From DASREM01 sp035652095 (GTDB lineage: Bacteria; Acidobacteriota; Terriglobia; Terriglobales; Acidobacteriaceae), in NCBI GenBank assembly GCA_035652095.1, contig DASREM010000013.1, forward strand, positions 124,001 through 188,000: a stretch of 64,000 nt of DNA, given 5' to 3'. The notes beneath the pieces are model-generated. The model saw only the letters and a program-made list of their open reading frames with translations, was not told where the DNA came from and made no database searches. The translations under genes were made by a program, and so were the position numbers. Below, one piece after another: positions 41,174-50,234 of this stretch. The stretch's first letter is position 1; every line of letters starts with the position of its first letter.

Positions 41174-41246
41174 CCCACCTTTCGAAAAATCGCGAAAGGT
41201 GGGGCAACCCTCGACTAGATGGAGCAGAAAGGGTGGGCCAGCCCCC
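41174..41246 (+). repeat. REP-like hairpin repeat, copy 1
   Basis: CCCACCTTTCG (41174-41184) pairs with CGAAAGGTGGG (41193-41203), followed by a block AACCCTCGACTAGATGGA and GGTGGGCCAGCCCCC. Almost the same block recurs 180 bases later. It lies between the mazF-like gene and the next small gene. The whole 41141-41614 gap (474 bases) holds only these repeats and an operator-like site. Confidence 0.7.
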
Positions 41247-41367
41247 TGCTGGGCGGTGCGGCCCTGAGAAACGCTCTACAGACCACCTGATCGGCGCCCG
41301 GTCCCCAGTCGCCTTGCCACGCCGCGCTCTTTCTCGCGCATCATCAACGAGTTTCGTAACAAACTCA

Positions 41368-41427
41368 AATCGCGAAAGGTGGGGCAACCCTCGATTAGAT
41401 GGAACGAGAAAAGGTGGGCCAGCCCCC
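41368..41427 (+). repeat. REP-like repeat, copy 2
   Basis: It repeats 41188-41246 with one substitution in the first 36 bases, a short diverged segment, then the same GGTGGGCCAGCCCCC. Unlike copy 1 it lacks the left arm of the hairpin. The two copies are exactly 180 bases apart. Confidence 0.7.
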
Positions 41428-41588
41428 AGGCTAAGGCGGATGTCCCTACACAATTTCTTACTCATCGAGATCAATTCTTATGGACAGCAGCCGGGGGCCC
41501 CACTCCTCGCGCACTTTGCGATGAGTGGGCTTTGCGTTATCAATATTGTGGGTTCCTCAGCTTGTGCCGTCGCCAAGCGCTCCACAAT

Positions 41589-41613
41589 GCACCATAATGG
41601 TGTATGATGGTGC
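41589..41613 (+). promoter_or_regulatory. inverted repeat before the second small-gene pair
   Basis: GCACCAT (41589-41595) and ATGGTGC (41607-41613) form a perfect seven-base inverted repeat ending one base before ATG 41615. The placement resembles antitoxin operators. Confidence 0.45.
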
Positions 41614-41614
41614 C

Positions 41615-41869
41615 ATGGCTAGGAACAAACAAATTCGCCGGAGTGTCACCCTCCCGATCCAAGTAGCGCGGCAAGTGGAGAGCATGGCCAAGCGGCGGCG
41701 GCTCAGCGATAACCGCGTCCTGCTCGAACTGATTGAAGAGGGAATCGAAGCCCGCAAGCAGAAAGAGCAGGCATTCTTTGAATTGGCGGAGCGTTTTCGC
41801 GCGGCCAAGGATCCGGAAGAGGTCAAGCAGCTCGGGGAACAGATGGGACAATTTGTTTTCGGGGAATAG
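41615..41869 (+). CDS. ribbon-helix-helix-like protein, possible antitoxin
   Basis: An 84-residue protein: an N-terminal RRSVTLPIQVARQVESMAKR followed by LSDNRVLLELIEEGIEA gives a ribbon-helix-helix pattern (beta strand, two helices), then a helical, acidic C-terminal half (FRAAKDPEEVKQLGEQMG). The stop is directly followed by the next start with no gap. The inverted repeat at 41589 probably is its operator. It may be the DNA-binding antitoxin half of a module, or just a small repressor. Confidence 0.7.
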   Translation: MARNKQIRRSVTLPIQVARQVESMAKRRRLSDNRVLLELIEEGIEARKQKEQAFFELAERFRAAKDPEEVKQLGEQMGQFVFGE

Positions 41870-42115
41870 ATGCCTCAAATCGAGATCTGGGCACGATTCC
41901 CGTCGGCTCTTCGCGAACACCTCATCGATCGTATGAGGGAGCGCAGCGTCTCTATTCAAGACCTCGATCAGCTTCGAATCTGGGTAGAATCGCGGCCTGA
42001 AGTTCCGGAGGGACCTTGGTACAAAGATTTCGGAACTTTCAAGCTTTGCGGCGAAGGGAAATATCCCAAGACTTTTTTGCAGGCGGGACAGGTGGCGACA
42101 GGGAAGAAATTGTAG
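41870..42115 (+). CDS. small protein paired with a ribbon-helix-helix gene, unknown
   Basis: An 81-residue protein starting at the base after the previous stop. It has a helical N-terminal half (ALREHLIDRMRERSVSIQDL), the segment RIWVESRPEVPEGPWYKDFG in the middle, and FKLCGEGKYPKTFL near the end; this last motif looks strongly constrained. It matches no toxin family I know. Gene order, coupling and operator suggest a toxin or effector partner for the upstream protein, but this is inference only. Confidence 0.55.
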   Translation: MPQIEIWARFPSALREHLIDRMRERSVSIQDLDQLRIWVESRPEVPEGPWYKDFGTFKLCGEGKYPKTFLQAGQVATGKKL

Positions 42116-42124
42116 CCGCAAAGG

Positions 42125-42157
42125 CCCCACTTCTCGCAAAAAACGCGAGAAATGGGG
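42125..42157 (+). repeat. hairpin related to the REP-like repeats
   Basis: CCCCA-C-TTCTCGC (42125-42137) pairs with GCGAGAA-A-TGGGG (42145-42157) around a seven-base loop, one mismatch. It has the same design as copy 1 at 41174 (C-rich arm, TTCxCG/CGxGAA core, A-rich loop) with different core bases. It lies ten bases after the small-gene pair and could also act as terminator. Confidence 0.55.
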
Positions 42158-42180
42158 CACCCCCACACGTCTAACACTTC

Positions 42181-42609
42181 TTAGTCTTCCAGATCAATTC
42201 TGATGGACAGCAGTTGGGTGCCGAAGAGGCGGACTGCGGAGGAGTTGCTTTTGCTGCCGGGCAGCTGGGTTGCCAGCCAGCGCTGGCGCTCGCGGGGATC
42301 GTCTTCACGAAGCACATGGGCTGTGCCGGTGTGCCAGCGCGAGCCCAGTCCGTCGCGGACTCTCACGCGCACGCGCGGATTCGCTTGGAGGTTGCGAACG
42401 TAGGCGGCGTTTTCTCCGTGCTCGGCGACGATCCAGAACTCGCGGCCGACTCGTCCGTTGCCGACCGGAGTGCGGCGCGGCTTGCCCGTCTTGCGGCCGG
42501 TGGTTTCGAGGAGCGCGTATCCCGGAGGGAATGCGCCGATCATAAACAGGAATTTGATGGGCGGGTTGAGCAAGTACTTCTGGAGGACATGGACGATGCG
42601 GTGCTTCAT
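42181..42609 (-). CDS. deazaflavin (F420)-dependent nitroreductase-family protein
   Basis: A 142-residue protein with the Ddn-like split beta-barrel pattern: LLETTGRKTGKPRRTPVGNG is the conserved cofactor-phosphate-binding segment, followed by FWIVAEHGENAAYVRNLQANPRVRV. The family binds F420 or related flavins and reduces various substrates. It is the normal length for the group. Cofactor use cannot be told here, since no F420 biosynthesis gene is in the window. Confidence 0.88.
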   Translation of the reverse strand: MKHRIVHVLQKYLLNPPIKFLFMIGAFPPGYALLETTGRKTGKPRRTPVGNGRVGREFWIVAEHGENAAYVRNLQANPRVRVRVRDGLGSRWHTGTAHVLREDDPRERQRWLATQLPGSKSNSSAVRLFGTQLLSIRIDLED

Positions 42610-42673
42610 GGGTTAGGTCGCGGAGCGGGTTTTTGCGTATCGGCAAACCTCGCAGTCCGTTCCATCGTGGCAA

Positions 42674-42859
42674 TCAGCCAGTCTGCTTTTCCAGTTCCAT
42701 CGCTTTGCGATAGTAGACCAGAGCTAAGTCCGCCGCCCGGATTTCCGACTCTATGCGGTTGCGCTCCTCGATCGTCCTTGTGCCTTCCATGAGTTGGTTG
42801 CTTAGGAATTTCAGTCGCTGCTCCAGGTGTGAGATGTGCTCTCGTAAGGGACGATCCAT
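42674..42859 (-). CDS. small coiled-coil protein of unknown function
   Basis: A 61-residue protein (AGGAGC seven bases upstream) that is nearly all helix with heptad spacing: LREHISHLEQRLKFLSNQL and IESEIRAADLALVYY. No membrane segment. It sits just upstream of the F420-type gene and 11 bases downstream of the large sensor kinase gene, on the same strand, so it may be co-transcribed with the kinase and act as a helical accessory. Confidence 0.6.
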   Translation of the reverse strand: MDRPLREHISHLEQRLKFLSNQLMEGTRTIEERNRIESEIRAADLALVYYRKAMELEKQTG

Positions 42860-42870
42860 GAGGTTTGCTC

Positions 42871-44952
42871 CTAGGCCAGCTCCTGAGTAGAAGCGGCTGC
42901 AAAGTTTGCAACCGGAAACATTGCTCGAACCACGGTGCCGCTAGCGTCGGACTGGATGTCGAGTGTACCTCTCAGTTGTAATACACGCTCACGCATGCCT
43001 CTTAGCCCAACCCCCATTGGCCCAGAGCCCAGGAGCTGAGCTTGCTTTTCCGGCGGGACGCCTTTCCCCTCATCCTGGATTTCAAGCAACACCGCGCCTT
43101 GAGACCGGTTCAGTCGGACCACTGCTTTTGAGCTCCCAGAATGGCGATGTACGTTGGTCAGGGATTCCTGCACGACCCGGAAAACTGCAATCTCAAGGTC
43201 AGAGTTCAAGCGCCCGAAATCTGATCCAAGCTCCAGGGTAGTAGCAATCCCACTCCGCTTTGCGAATCCATCAATGTACCACTGGAGCGCCGAGGAGAGA
43301 CCCACTTCGTCCAACAGGGGCGGATGCAGCAGGTGGGAAATGGTGCGGATTTCCTTGTTCAGGTCGTGTAGAAGCGCCTGGGTCTCCGGCAACAGCTGTT
43401 CACGTTCGCCCCCGCCATCGAGGACCATGAGTTGGTCGATGTTCATCATCAGGGCGGCAATCAGCTGCCCGGCACTGTCGTGTAGTTCTCTTGCAATACG
43501 GCGGCGCTCCTCGTCCTGCATCTGCAGCAGCCTTGCGCTGAGTTCACGTGCCGCAGTTTCTACCGCTTTTCGCTGAGTTATGTCCCTTATGGCGCTGGTG
43601 AAGACTAATCCTTGCTCGGTTTGGAGCGGGCTAAGACTGATCTCAATAGGAAATTCCCGACCATCTTTGTGCAAACCGTATAGCTCCAACCCCTCTCCCA
43701 TAGCTCGGAAACGTGGCTGGGAAGCAAACTCGCTTCTATGGCTAAGGTGCTTGTGGCGGAACCGAGCAGGCATCAGCATTTCGATTTCACGTCCCAGCAA
43801 TTCATCCCGGCTATATCCGAAAATCTTTTCGGTTTGCGAAGTGACAATAAGGATTTTGCCGTTTTGGTCGGTGACAATCATCGCATCAGGAGCGGACTCC
43901 AGCAAATTTCTGAACTTTGCCTCTGCACGTTTGAGTTCGGCCGTGCGCTCTTCAACTCGCAATTCCAACTCGTCCCGTGCCTTTGCTACCGCGTCCTCGG
44001 CCCGTTTGCGCTCCGTAATGTCAATGGATTTGCCGGCAAGCAGCGCCCTGCCATCGCCGTCCACTACCGGGAACTTGACTGTAAGCCAGATATGCTCACC
44101 ATCGGCCTCCATGGTGTTCTCGATAAACTCGTGGGCTTTTTTTTCCTTCATCACCACCAGATCATGCTCCCGGTACTGTTGGGCAAGGGGTTGAGGGAAC
44201 AGTTCAAAATCGGTTTTCCCAACGAAATTCCGGGAGAAACGAGTCTTATTGGTGACATTCGTCCAGACGTACCTCCCGTCCTCGTCTTTCAAATAGGCGG
44301 TCGCGGGACTGTTATCCATGAAGGTTTCGAACAGCTTTCTGGCACGGTGGGCCCGCTGCTCCGCCGCCAGTTTGTGGACGAGTGTCCGGCGGTAGGTTTC
44401 TCCCAAGACGCTTAACAAGCTGCCGAACAAAGCAAAACCGACCAAACCGTAGACATCGCCGCGATCTGCGATTCGCCAGCTTGCGGCAGGAGGAAGAAGC
44501 CAATACCAAACACCCATCGTTTCGACTGTTACTGTCAGCAGGGATTGCCAGAAGCCGCAATACCAAGCTGAAAAAACAATCGCCAGCCATGCGACGTGGT
44601 ATGGGTTGTGAACTCCGAGAAAAGGAGCCAACGCTTTGCGAAGCAGCAGGGCGGCGATGGCGGTGAGAACTGCGAGAGCATACCTTAAGGCATTCTGACC
44701 GGGATCGCTGGACAGCGCAGGCTCGAACACCTGCTGCCATCGTTTTTCTATTGGAGACTTGGAATTCGAATCACCCACGCCAGCCCTGCCCCCAGACCAC
44801 AATTGTTCAAGGATAAGAAAGGAACCCAAGAAAAAAATGAAGGTGCAAGCATAAACTAACACGATTTGTACAACTCTTTCCACAGCAAAAGGAAAAGGCA
44901 ACAGTGACGGGTAGTAGCGAGATTCGGTTGCCAGATAACGAGGATCTCCCAA
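42871..44952 (-). CDS. membrane PAS-PAS sensor histidine kinase (HisKA_3 type)
   Basis: A 693-residue kinase. N-terminal membrane part: one helix at about residues 28-48, then a cluster of four (about residues 88-185) resembling the KdpD-type DUF4118 bundle. Two PAS domains follow (about residues 206-325 and 350-470), the first ending ITERKRAEDA, the second containing FRNLLESAPDAMIVTD. HisKA_3 has His about residue 490 in RRIARELHDSAGQ; HATPase ends GVGLRGMRERVLQLRG. The C-terminal 220 residues closely resemble the receiver-kinase fusion at 26.7 kb, so the two are paralogues. No cognate NarL-type regulator is adjacent. Confidence 0.9.
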   Translation of the reverse strand: MGDPRYLATESRYYPSLLPFPFAVERVVQIVLVYACTFIFFLGSFLILEQLWSGGRAGVGDSNSKSPIEKRWQQVFEPALSSDPGQNALRYALAVLTAIAALLLRKALAPFLGVHNPYHVAWLAIVFSAWYCGFWQSLLTVTVETMGVWYWLLPPAASWRIADRGDVYGLVGFALFGSLLSVLGETYRRTLVHKLAAEQRAHRARKLFETFMDNSPATAYLKDEDGRYVWTNVTNKTRFSRNFVGKTDFELFPQPLAQQYREHDLVVMKEKKAHEFIENTMEADGEHIWLTVKFPVVDGDGRALLAGKSIDITERKRAEDAVAKARDELELRVEERTAELKRAEAKFRNLLESAPDAMIVTDQNGKILIVTSQTEKIFGYSRDELLGREIEMLMPARFRHKHLSHRSEFASQPRFRAMGEGLELYGLHKDGREFPIEISLSPLQTEQGLVFTSAIRDITQRKAVETAARELSARLLQMQDEERRRIARELHDSAGQLIAALMMNIDQLMVLDGGGEREQLLPETQALLHDLNKEIRTISHLLHPPLLDEVGLSSALQWYIDGFAKRSGIATTLELGSDFGRLNSDLEIAVFRVVQESLTNVHRHSGSSKAVVRLNRSQGAVLLEIQDEGKGVPPEKQAQLLGSGPMGVGLRGMRERVLQLRGTLDIQSDASGTVVRAMFPVANFAAASTQELA

Positions 44953-45037
44953 CTAGAGACTTTATTCCCTATTTCACTTTAGCTACCTTGATTGTATCGT
45001 GCGCGGTACATACCTCCTCCATAGAGGAAACAAAGCC

Positions 45038-45205
45038 ATGCCGCCCGACGATAAGGTCCGCTCGTGGCAGGAAATCGCGGAAGAAGCGTACCGCGAAAAA
45101 GATCCAAACAAACTACTTCAACTCACCCGAGAATTGACGGAAGCACTTGAGCGCCGCGACAAAAGCATGGGACGCAAGCCTGACGCCCAACGAGAGACAG
45201 CGTAA
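45038..45205 (+). CDS. small acidobacterial-type helical protein
   Basis: A 55-residue protein from ATG 45038 (AGAGGAAA upstream). Its core RSWQEIAEEAYREKDPNKLL followed by LTRELTEALERRDK is nearly the same in pattern as the C-terminal half of the protein at 52507-52779 (ASWQELCALAEKEKDPEKLM). The family is short, helical and of unknown function. It is divergent from the large kinase gene. Confidence 0.6.
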   Translation: MPPDDKVRSWQEIAEEAYREKDPNKLLQLTRELTEALERRDKSMGRKPDAQRETA

Positions 45206-45295
45206 GCTCAAACTGCACCACTACCCTGTGTCGCCAAAAAGACCCTGGACACGCGGCAAAGTCGCCAAAGACAGGACGCTAAACAGAAGCTCCCA

Positions 45296-45328
45296 AGAAG
45301 AAAAGCCCCACCCTTGCGAGTGGGGCTT
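45296..45328 (-). terminator. terminator of the groESL operon
   Basis: A perfect nine-base-pair stem AAGCCCCAC/GTGGGGCTT (45303-45311 and 45320-45328). On the minus strand it runs into TTTTCTTCTT. It lies 35 bases after the groEL stop. Confidence 0.8.
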
Positions 45329-45363
45329 GCGAATGGCCAAGAGCCAAGAGCTAACGGCTCGTC

Positions 45364-47028
<1,665 letters not shown>

Positions 47029-47144
47029 TGCTTTTGTCTCCTGATTCTTAGAAATGAAATTGTGCAGGGCTGGCCTGCGAAATTTTGCTGTTACTCACCA
47101 ATCCTTTGTCGAGCTTTCGCCCTCCTCAGGACGACATCTGAAAG

Positions 47145-47474
47145 TTACCGTTTAGAACCGACGGCTTCTTTCTTTGCAGCGCCGCTCAGGACGCCGAGGA
47201 CCTCTTCTTCCTTCATGATGAGGAAATCTTCGCCATCAATTTTGATCTCGGTGCCGGCATACTTGCCGAACAGGACGCGGTCGCCTTCCTTTACGTCGAG
47301 AGGGAACACCTTGCCGTCCTCGTTGATCTTGCCTTTGCCTACGGAGACGACTTCGCCTTCCTGTGGTTTGTCCTTGGCGCTGTCGGGGATGATGATTCCG
47401 CCGCGGGTCGTGGTCGCTTCTTCTACCCGCCGAACCAGGATGCGGTCGTGCAGTGGGGTGAATTTCGTAGCCAT
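47145..47474 (-). CDS. groES: co-chaperonin GroES
   Basis: A 109-residue lid of the GroEL chamber: FTPLHDRILVRRVE, then the mobile loop (TTTRGGIIIPDSAKDKPQ) that docks on GroEL, then EGEVVSVGKGK, DRVLFGKYAGTEI and the conserved EDFLIMKEEEVLGV. It is about 12 residues longer than E. coli GroES through a Lys/Ala/Gly C-terminal tail. First gene of the operon, starting 78 bases from the CIRCE operator. Confidence 0.98.
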   Translation of the reverse strand: MATKFTPLHDRILVRRVEEATTTRGGIIIPDSAKDKPQEGEVVSVGKGKINEDGKVFPLDVKEGDRVLFGKYAGTEIKIDGEDFLIMKEEEVLGVLSGAAKKEAVGSKR

Positions 47475-47551
47475 TGCTCGGAAACTCCTTTCGCTTCAAT
47501 AATGAATTTGGGTTGAATAGCCGGAGCGATCTATGACCAACATGGAACTTG

Positions 47552-47578
47552 CTAGCACTCGGCTGTAACGAGTGCTAA
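47552..47578 (-). promoter_or_regulatory. CIRCE operator (HrcA site)
   Basis: CTAGCACTC-N9-GAGTGCTAA, one base off the consensus TTAGCACTC-N9-GAGTGCTAA. It directly follows the -10 box of the groES promoter, so bound HrcA repressor would block initiation and release it on heat shock. hrcA is not in the window. Confidence 0.93.
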
Positions 47579-47606
47579 TTCTAAAGGGTGAGCGGAGGTT
47601 TGTCAA
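47578..47606 (-). promoter_or_regulatory. groESL promoter
   Basis: On the minus strand, TTGACA, then 17 bases, then TAGAAT: consensus -35 and near-consensus -10 at ideal spacing, immediately followed by the CIRCE element. A sigma70-type, HrcA-controlled heat-shock promoter. Confidence 0.85.
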
Positions 47607-47717
47607 GGTCTTGGTTAAGGATACAAGCTATTGATTTAACGACACTTGAACGTCTCATGGAGGTTCACATAGAGGAGGAGTGACAACTTGCGTTGCGCTG
47701 CATAGAATTGTGGAAAT

Positions 47718-48119
47718 ATGAAACGGCTCGCACTTCTGATCCTATTACTCGCCGCCTCTACGACGCTCCAAGCCGGAGAAGATAAGCACGCTTCGCTGCG
47801 CTTCCTGGTGGTGAAGGACTACAACGGCAAACCGGTGCGGAACGCTGCGGTAGTCATGCATCCTGTGGAGGCGAACGGGAAACAGTCGCGGGGTGGCCTG
47901 GAGTTGAAGACCGACTCGGAGGGGAAGGCGAACTTCGATGGGGCGCCTTACGGCAAGCTGCGGGTGCAGGTACTGGCGCCGGGATTTCAGACTTACGGCG
48001 ACGATTTCGATATTGACAAATCGGAAATGGAAATCACGGTCCGGTTGAAACGGCCGCAGGGACAGTACTCGATCTACGATGATCACCCGGAGCAAAAGAA
48101 AGAAGAGCCTAAGAAGTAA
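47718..48119 (+). CDS. exported protein with carboxypeptidase-regulatory-like domain
   Basis: A 133-residue protein with a signal peptide (to about residue 20, LQAGED). The rest is one beta-sandwich domain of the carboxypeptidase-regulatory (CarboxypepD_reg) kind: LRFLVVKDYNGKPVRNAAVV, then TDSEGKANFDGAPYGKLRVQ and LAPGFQTYGDDFDI. The C-terminal tail is Lys/Glu/Pro-rich. Such domains are abundant in acidobacteria and probably take part in extracytoplasmic protein or glycan contacts. The role is unknown. Confidence 0.7.
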   Translation: MKRLALLILLLAASTTLQAGEDKHASLRFLVVKDYNGKPVRNAAVVMHPVEANGKQSRGGLELKTDSEGKANFDGAPYGKLRVQVLAPGFQTYGDDFDIDKSEMEITVRLKRPQGQYSIYDDHPEQKKEEPKK

Positions 48120-48158
48120 TGCTGAATCCAGAAACAAGAATGCAGAACTGAAACGAAT

Positions 48159-48539
48159 ATGGACTACTTGCTGAAAACTGAGCCCTCCACGTATTCATTC
48201 GCGGACCTGCAGCGCGAAAAGACGACCATCTGGGATGGGGTGACGAATCCGGTTGCGCTGAAGAACATGCGTGCGATGAAGCCGGGGGACCGCCTCGTGA
48301 TTTATCACACCGGGGATGAAAAGAGCGCCGTGGGTACGGCGAGTGTTGTGTCGGTGGATGCATCGGACGCGAGGAATCCTCAAGTGAAGATCAAGGTTGG
48401 GAAGGCAACAGCAAAGCCGGTGACGCTGGCGGAGATGAAGACGAACAAGTCGTTTGCCGAGTCACCCCTGGTCCGGCAGGGAAGATTGAGCGTGGTGCCG
48501 TTGAATGCTGCGCAGTGGAAGCTCTTGACAGGAGAATAG
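48159..48539 (+). CDS. EVE-domain protein
   Basis: A 126-residue protein consisting of one EVE domain: MDYLLKTEPSTYSFADLQRE at the N terminus, then TIWDGVTNPVALKNMRAMKPGD and VIYHTGDEKSAVGTASVVS. It is somewhat shorter than typical EVE proteins (150 or so) at the C terminus. The fold (PUA-like) binds modified bases in studied relatives; the cellular role here is unknown. It lies 39 bases after the exported gene on the same strand. Confidence 0.9.
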   Translation: MDYLLKTEPSTYSFADLQREKTTIWDGVTNPVALKNMRAMKPGDRLVIYHTGDEKSAVGTASVVSVDASDARNPQVKIKVGKATAKPVTLAEMKTNKSFAESPLVRQGRLSVVPLNAAQWKLLTGE

Positions 48540-48611
48540 GTTCGATTCTTTCACCGTAATTCGATTCACGGATACGAAGTCTGACCACGGCAAACCGTCG
48601 AGGCAAAAATT

Positions 48612-48637
48612 GGCCAGCAGGATGGACCCTGCTGGCC
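48612..48637. terminator. bidirectional terminator between EVE gene and htrA
   Basis: A perfect nine-base-pair stem GGCCAGCAG/CTGCTGGCC with an eight-base loop. TTTGTATTTCC follows on the plus strand and AATTTTTGCC on the minus strand, so it can end both convergent transcripts. Confidence 0.7.
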
Positions 48638-48650
48638 TTTGTATTTCCAG

Positions 48651-50177
48651 TTAACCTTGCGTAGGGTGCAGCACGCGGAACGTGCTTCCGCCGTTGGACC
48701 AGACGAGCACGAGGGCGTCTTGTCCAGGCTGGATCTCACCCAGCGCCTTAGAGACATCGGAAGCGGATTTCACCGGCTTGCGATTGACGCCCACGATCAC
48801 GTCCCCGCGCTGAATGCCGGCGTTGTCCGCCGGGCTTCCGGGCTGAACATTGGCAACCACGGCGCCGCTGACATCACTGGGGGCCTGCAGTTGCTGGCGA
48901 GTGGAGGGAGTGAGGTCCGCGAGACCCAGTCCCCAGCGCGGCTTGCCGCGCTCGGTGCTGGCGGACTCGGTGCTGCCGTCGCGGCTGCCCATGGCCTCGA
49001 GGGTCACCGGAACCGTCATGTTCTTGCCGTCGCGCATGACGCCCAGCTTGATCGTAGTGCCGGGTTGCTTCTGTCCGACTTCGACCTGCAAGGAACCGGC
49101 GTCGTTCACAGGCTGGCCGTTGATCTCGGTGATGACGTCTCCGGTCTTCAGTCCGGCTTTTTCTCCCGGCGAACCGGGTTCGACCTGGCTGACGAGGGCC
49201 CCGTTGGCGTCCTTAAGATCGAAGAACTTGGCGTTTTCCGGAGTCACATCCACGATGCCTACGCCCATGTAGCCGTGAGAAATCTTGCCGTCGCGGATGA
49301 GGGTTTCCACGGTGGGGCGGACGATCTGAGTCGGGATCGCGAAGCCCATACCGGAGAAAGATCCGTTGGCAGAGACCAGGAACGTATTGATACCGACCAC
49401 CTGGCCGCGCGCGTCAACGAGCGGTCCGCCCGAGTTGCCGGGATTGATGGCGGCATCGGTCTGAATGAATTCGCCCGGCTTGCGGCGATCGGTAGCGGAA
49501 GGATTCGGACGGTTCAGCGCGCTCACGATACCGCGAGTCACGGTGAAGCGAAACCCGAATGGGTTTCCGAAGGCGAGGACGGTCTGGCCGGGATGCAGCT
49601 TGGTCGAATCGCCCCAGGGAACGCTGGGCAGGTTGGTGGCGTCTACTTTGATCACGGCGAGGTCGGTGAGAGGATCGGTACCGATGAGTTTCGCGTTGAG
49701 GATGCGGCGGTCGCTCATGGTGACGCGCACATCCACCGCTCCGTCTACCACGTGATTATTGGTGACGATATAGCCGTCTGGAGAGATGATCACGCCGCTG
49801 CCCAGTCCGTGTTCGATGCGGGGCTGCGGAGAGGGCACCTGGGGCCCGAAGAAGCGGCCGAAGGGGCCGAACTGCTGCATGTCGGGCGAGTCGTCGCCGT
49901 CGTCCATCTGAACCTGCGCCTTGGTTTTGGAGGTTACGGTGACGTTGACGATGGCAGGGGTCACGCGCGCTGCTAATTTTTCCATGGCTTGGTCGAGCGA
50001 GAGCAAAGGTGCGATGCTGTCGTCATCGAGCGGCGCCGCAGCCGGCGCCGCGCTTGCTGCGCGCGCGGGTTTGGCGAATTCATAGGTGCCGATTGACACT
50101 GCCATTGCCAGAGCAACGACCGGAACAATCAGGCGCCGGGGCATGGTGTACTGGAAGAAATTCCTTACTGTCTGCAT
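48651..50177 (-). CDS. degP: Do/HtrA-family serine protease with two PDZ domains
   Basis: A 508-residue periplasmic protease-chaperone. A membrane or signal segment (about residues 12-30) is followed by the trypsin-like domain with catalytic His in TNNHVVDGA (about residue 142), Asp in LTDLAVIKVD (about residue 172) and Ser in NPGNSGGPLVD (about residue 250). PDZ domains follow at about residues 305-395 (GALVSQVEPGSPGEKAGLKT) and about 410-505 (GDVIVGVNRKPVKSASDV). It sits 57 bases behind blaI-blaR1 on the same strand, and a palindrome identical in type to the one before blaI lies directly upstream. AAGGAGAAC precedes the ATG. The gene may be under BlaI control. Confidence 0.93.
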   Translation of the reverse strand: MQTVRNFFQYTMPRRLIVPVVALAMAVSIGTYEFAKPARAASAAPAAAPLDDDSIAPLLSLDQAMEKLAARVTPAIVNVTVTSKTKAQVQMDDGDDSPDMQQFGPFGRFFGPQVPSPQPRIEHGLGSGVIISPDGYIVTNNHVVDGAVDVRVTMSDRRILNAKLIGTDPLTDLAVIKVDATNLPSVPWGDSTKLHPGQTVLAFGNPFGFRFTVTRGIVSALNRPNPSATDRRKPGEFIQTDAAINPGNSGGPLVDARGQVVGINTFLVSANGSFSGMGFAIPTQIVRPTVETLIRDGKISHGYMGVGIVDVTPENAKFFDLKDANGALVSQVEPGSPGEKAGLKTGDVITEINGQPVNDAGSLQVEVGQKQPGTTIKLGVMRDGKNMTVPVTLEAMGSRDGSTESASTERGKPRWGLGLADLTPSTRQQLQAPSDVSGAVVANVQPGSPADNAGIQRGDVIVGVNRKPVKSASDVSKALGEIQPGQDALVLVWSNGGSTFRVLHPTQG

Positions 50178-50200
50178 TGTGCTTCGTTCTCCTTGTTACT

Positions 50201-50214
50201 ACTAAACATTTAGT
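50201..50214 (-). promoter_or_regulatory. BlaI-type operator before the HtrA gene
   Basis: The palindrome ACTAA-ACAT-TTAGT, extended by outer TTAC/GTAA arms, lies 24 bases before the protease start. The same ACTAA-N4-TTAGT core is found before blaI, differing only in two central bases. BlaI/MecI/CopY repressors bind sites of the ACTA-N-TAGT kind. Confidence 0.65.
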
Positions 50215-50234
50215 TGGTAACTTCAAAAAAATCT

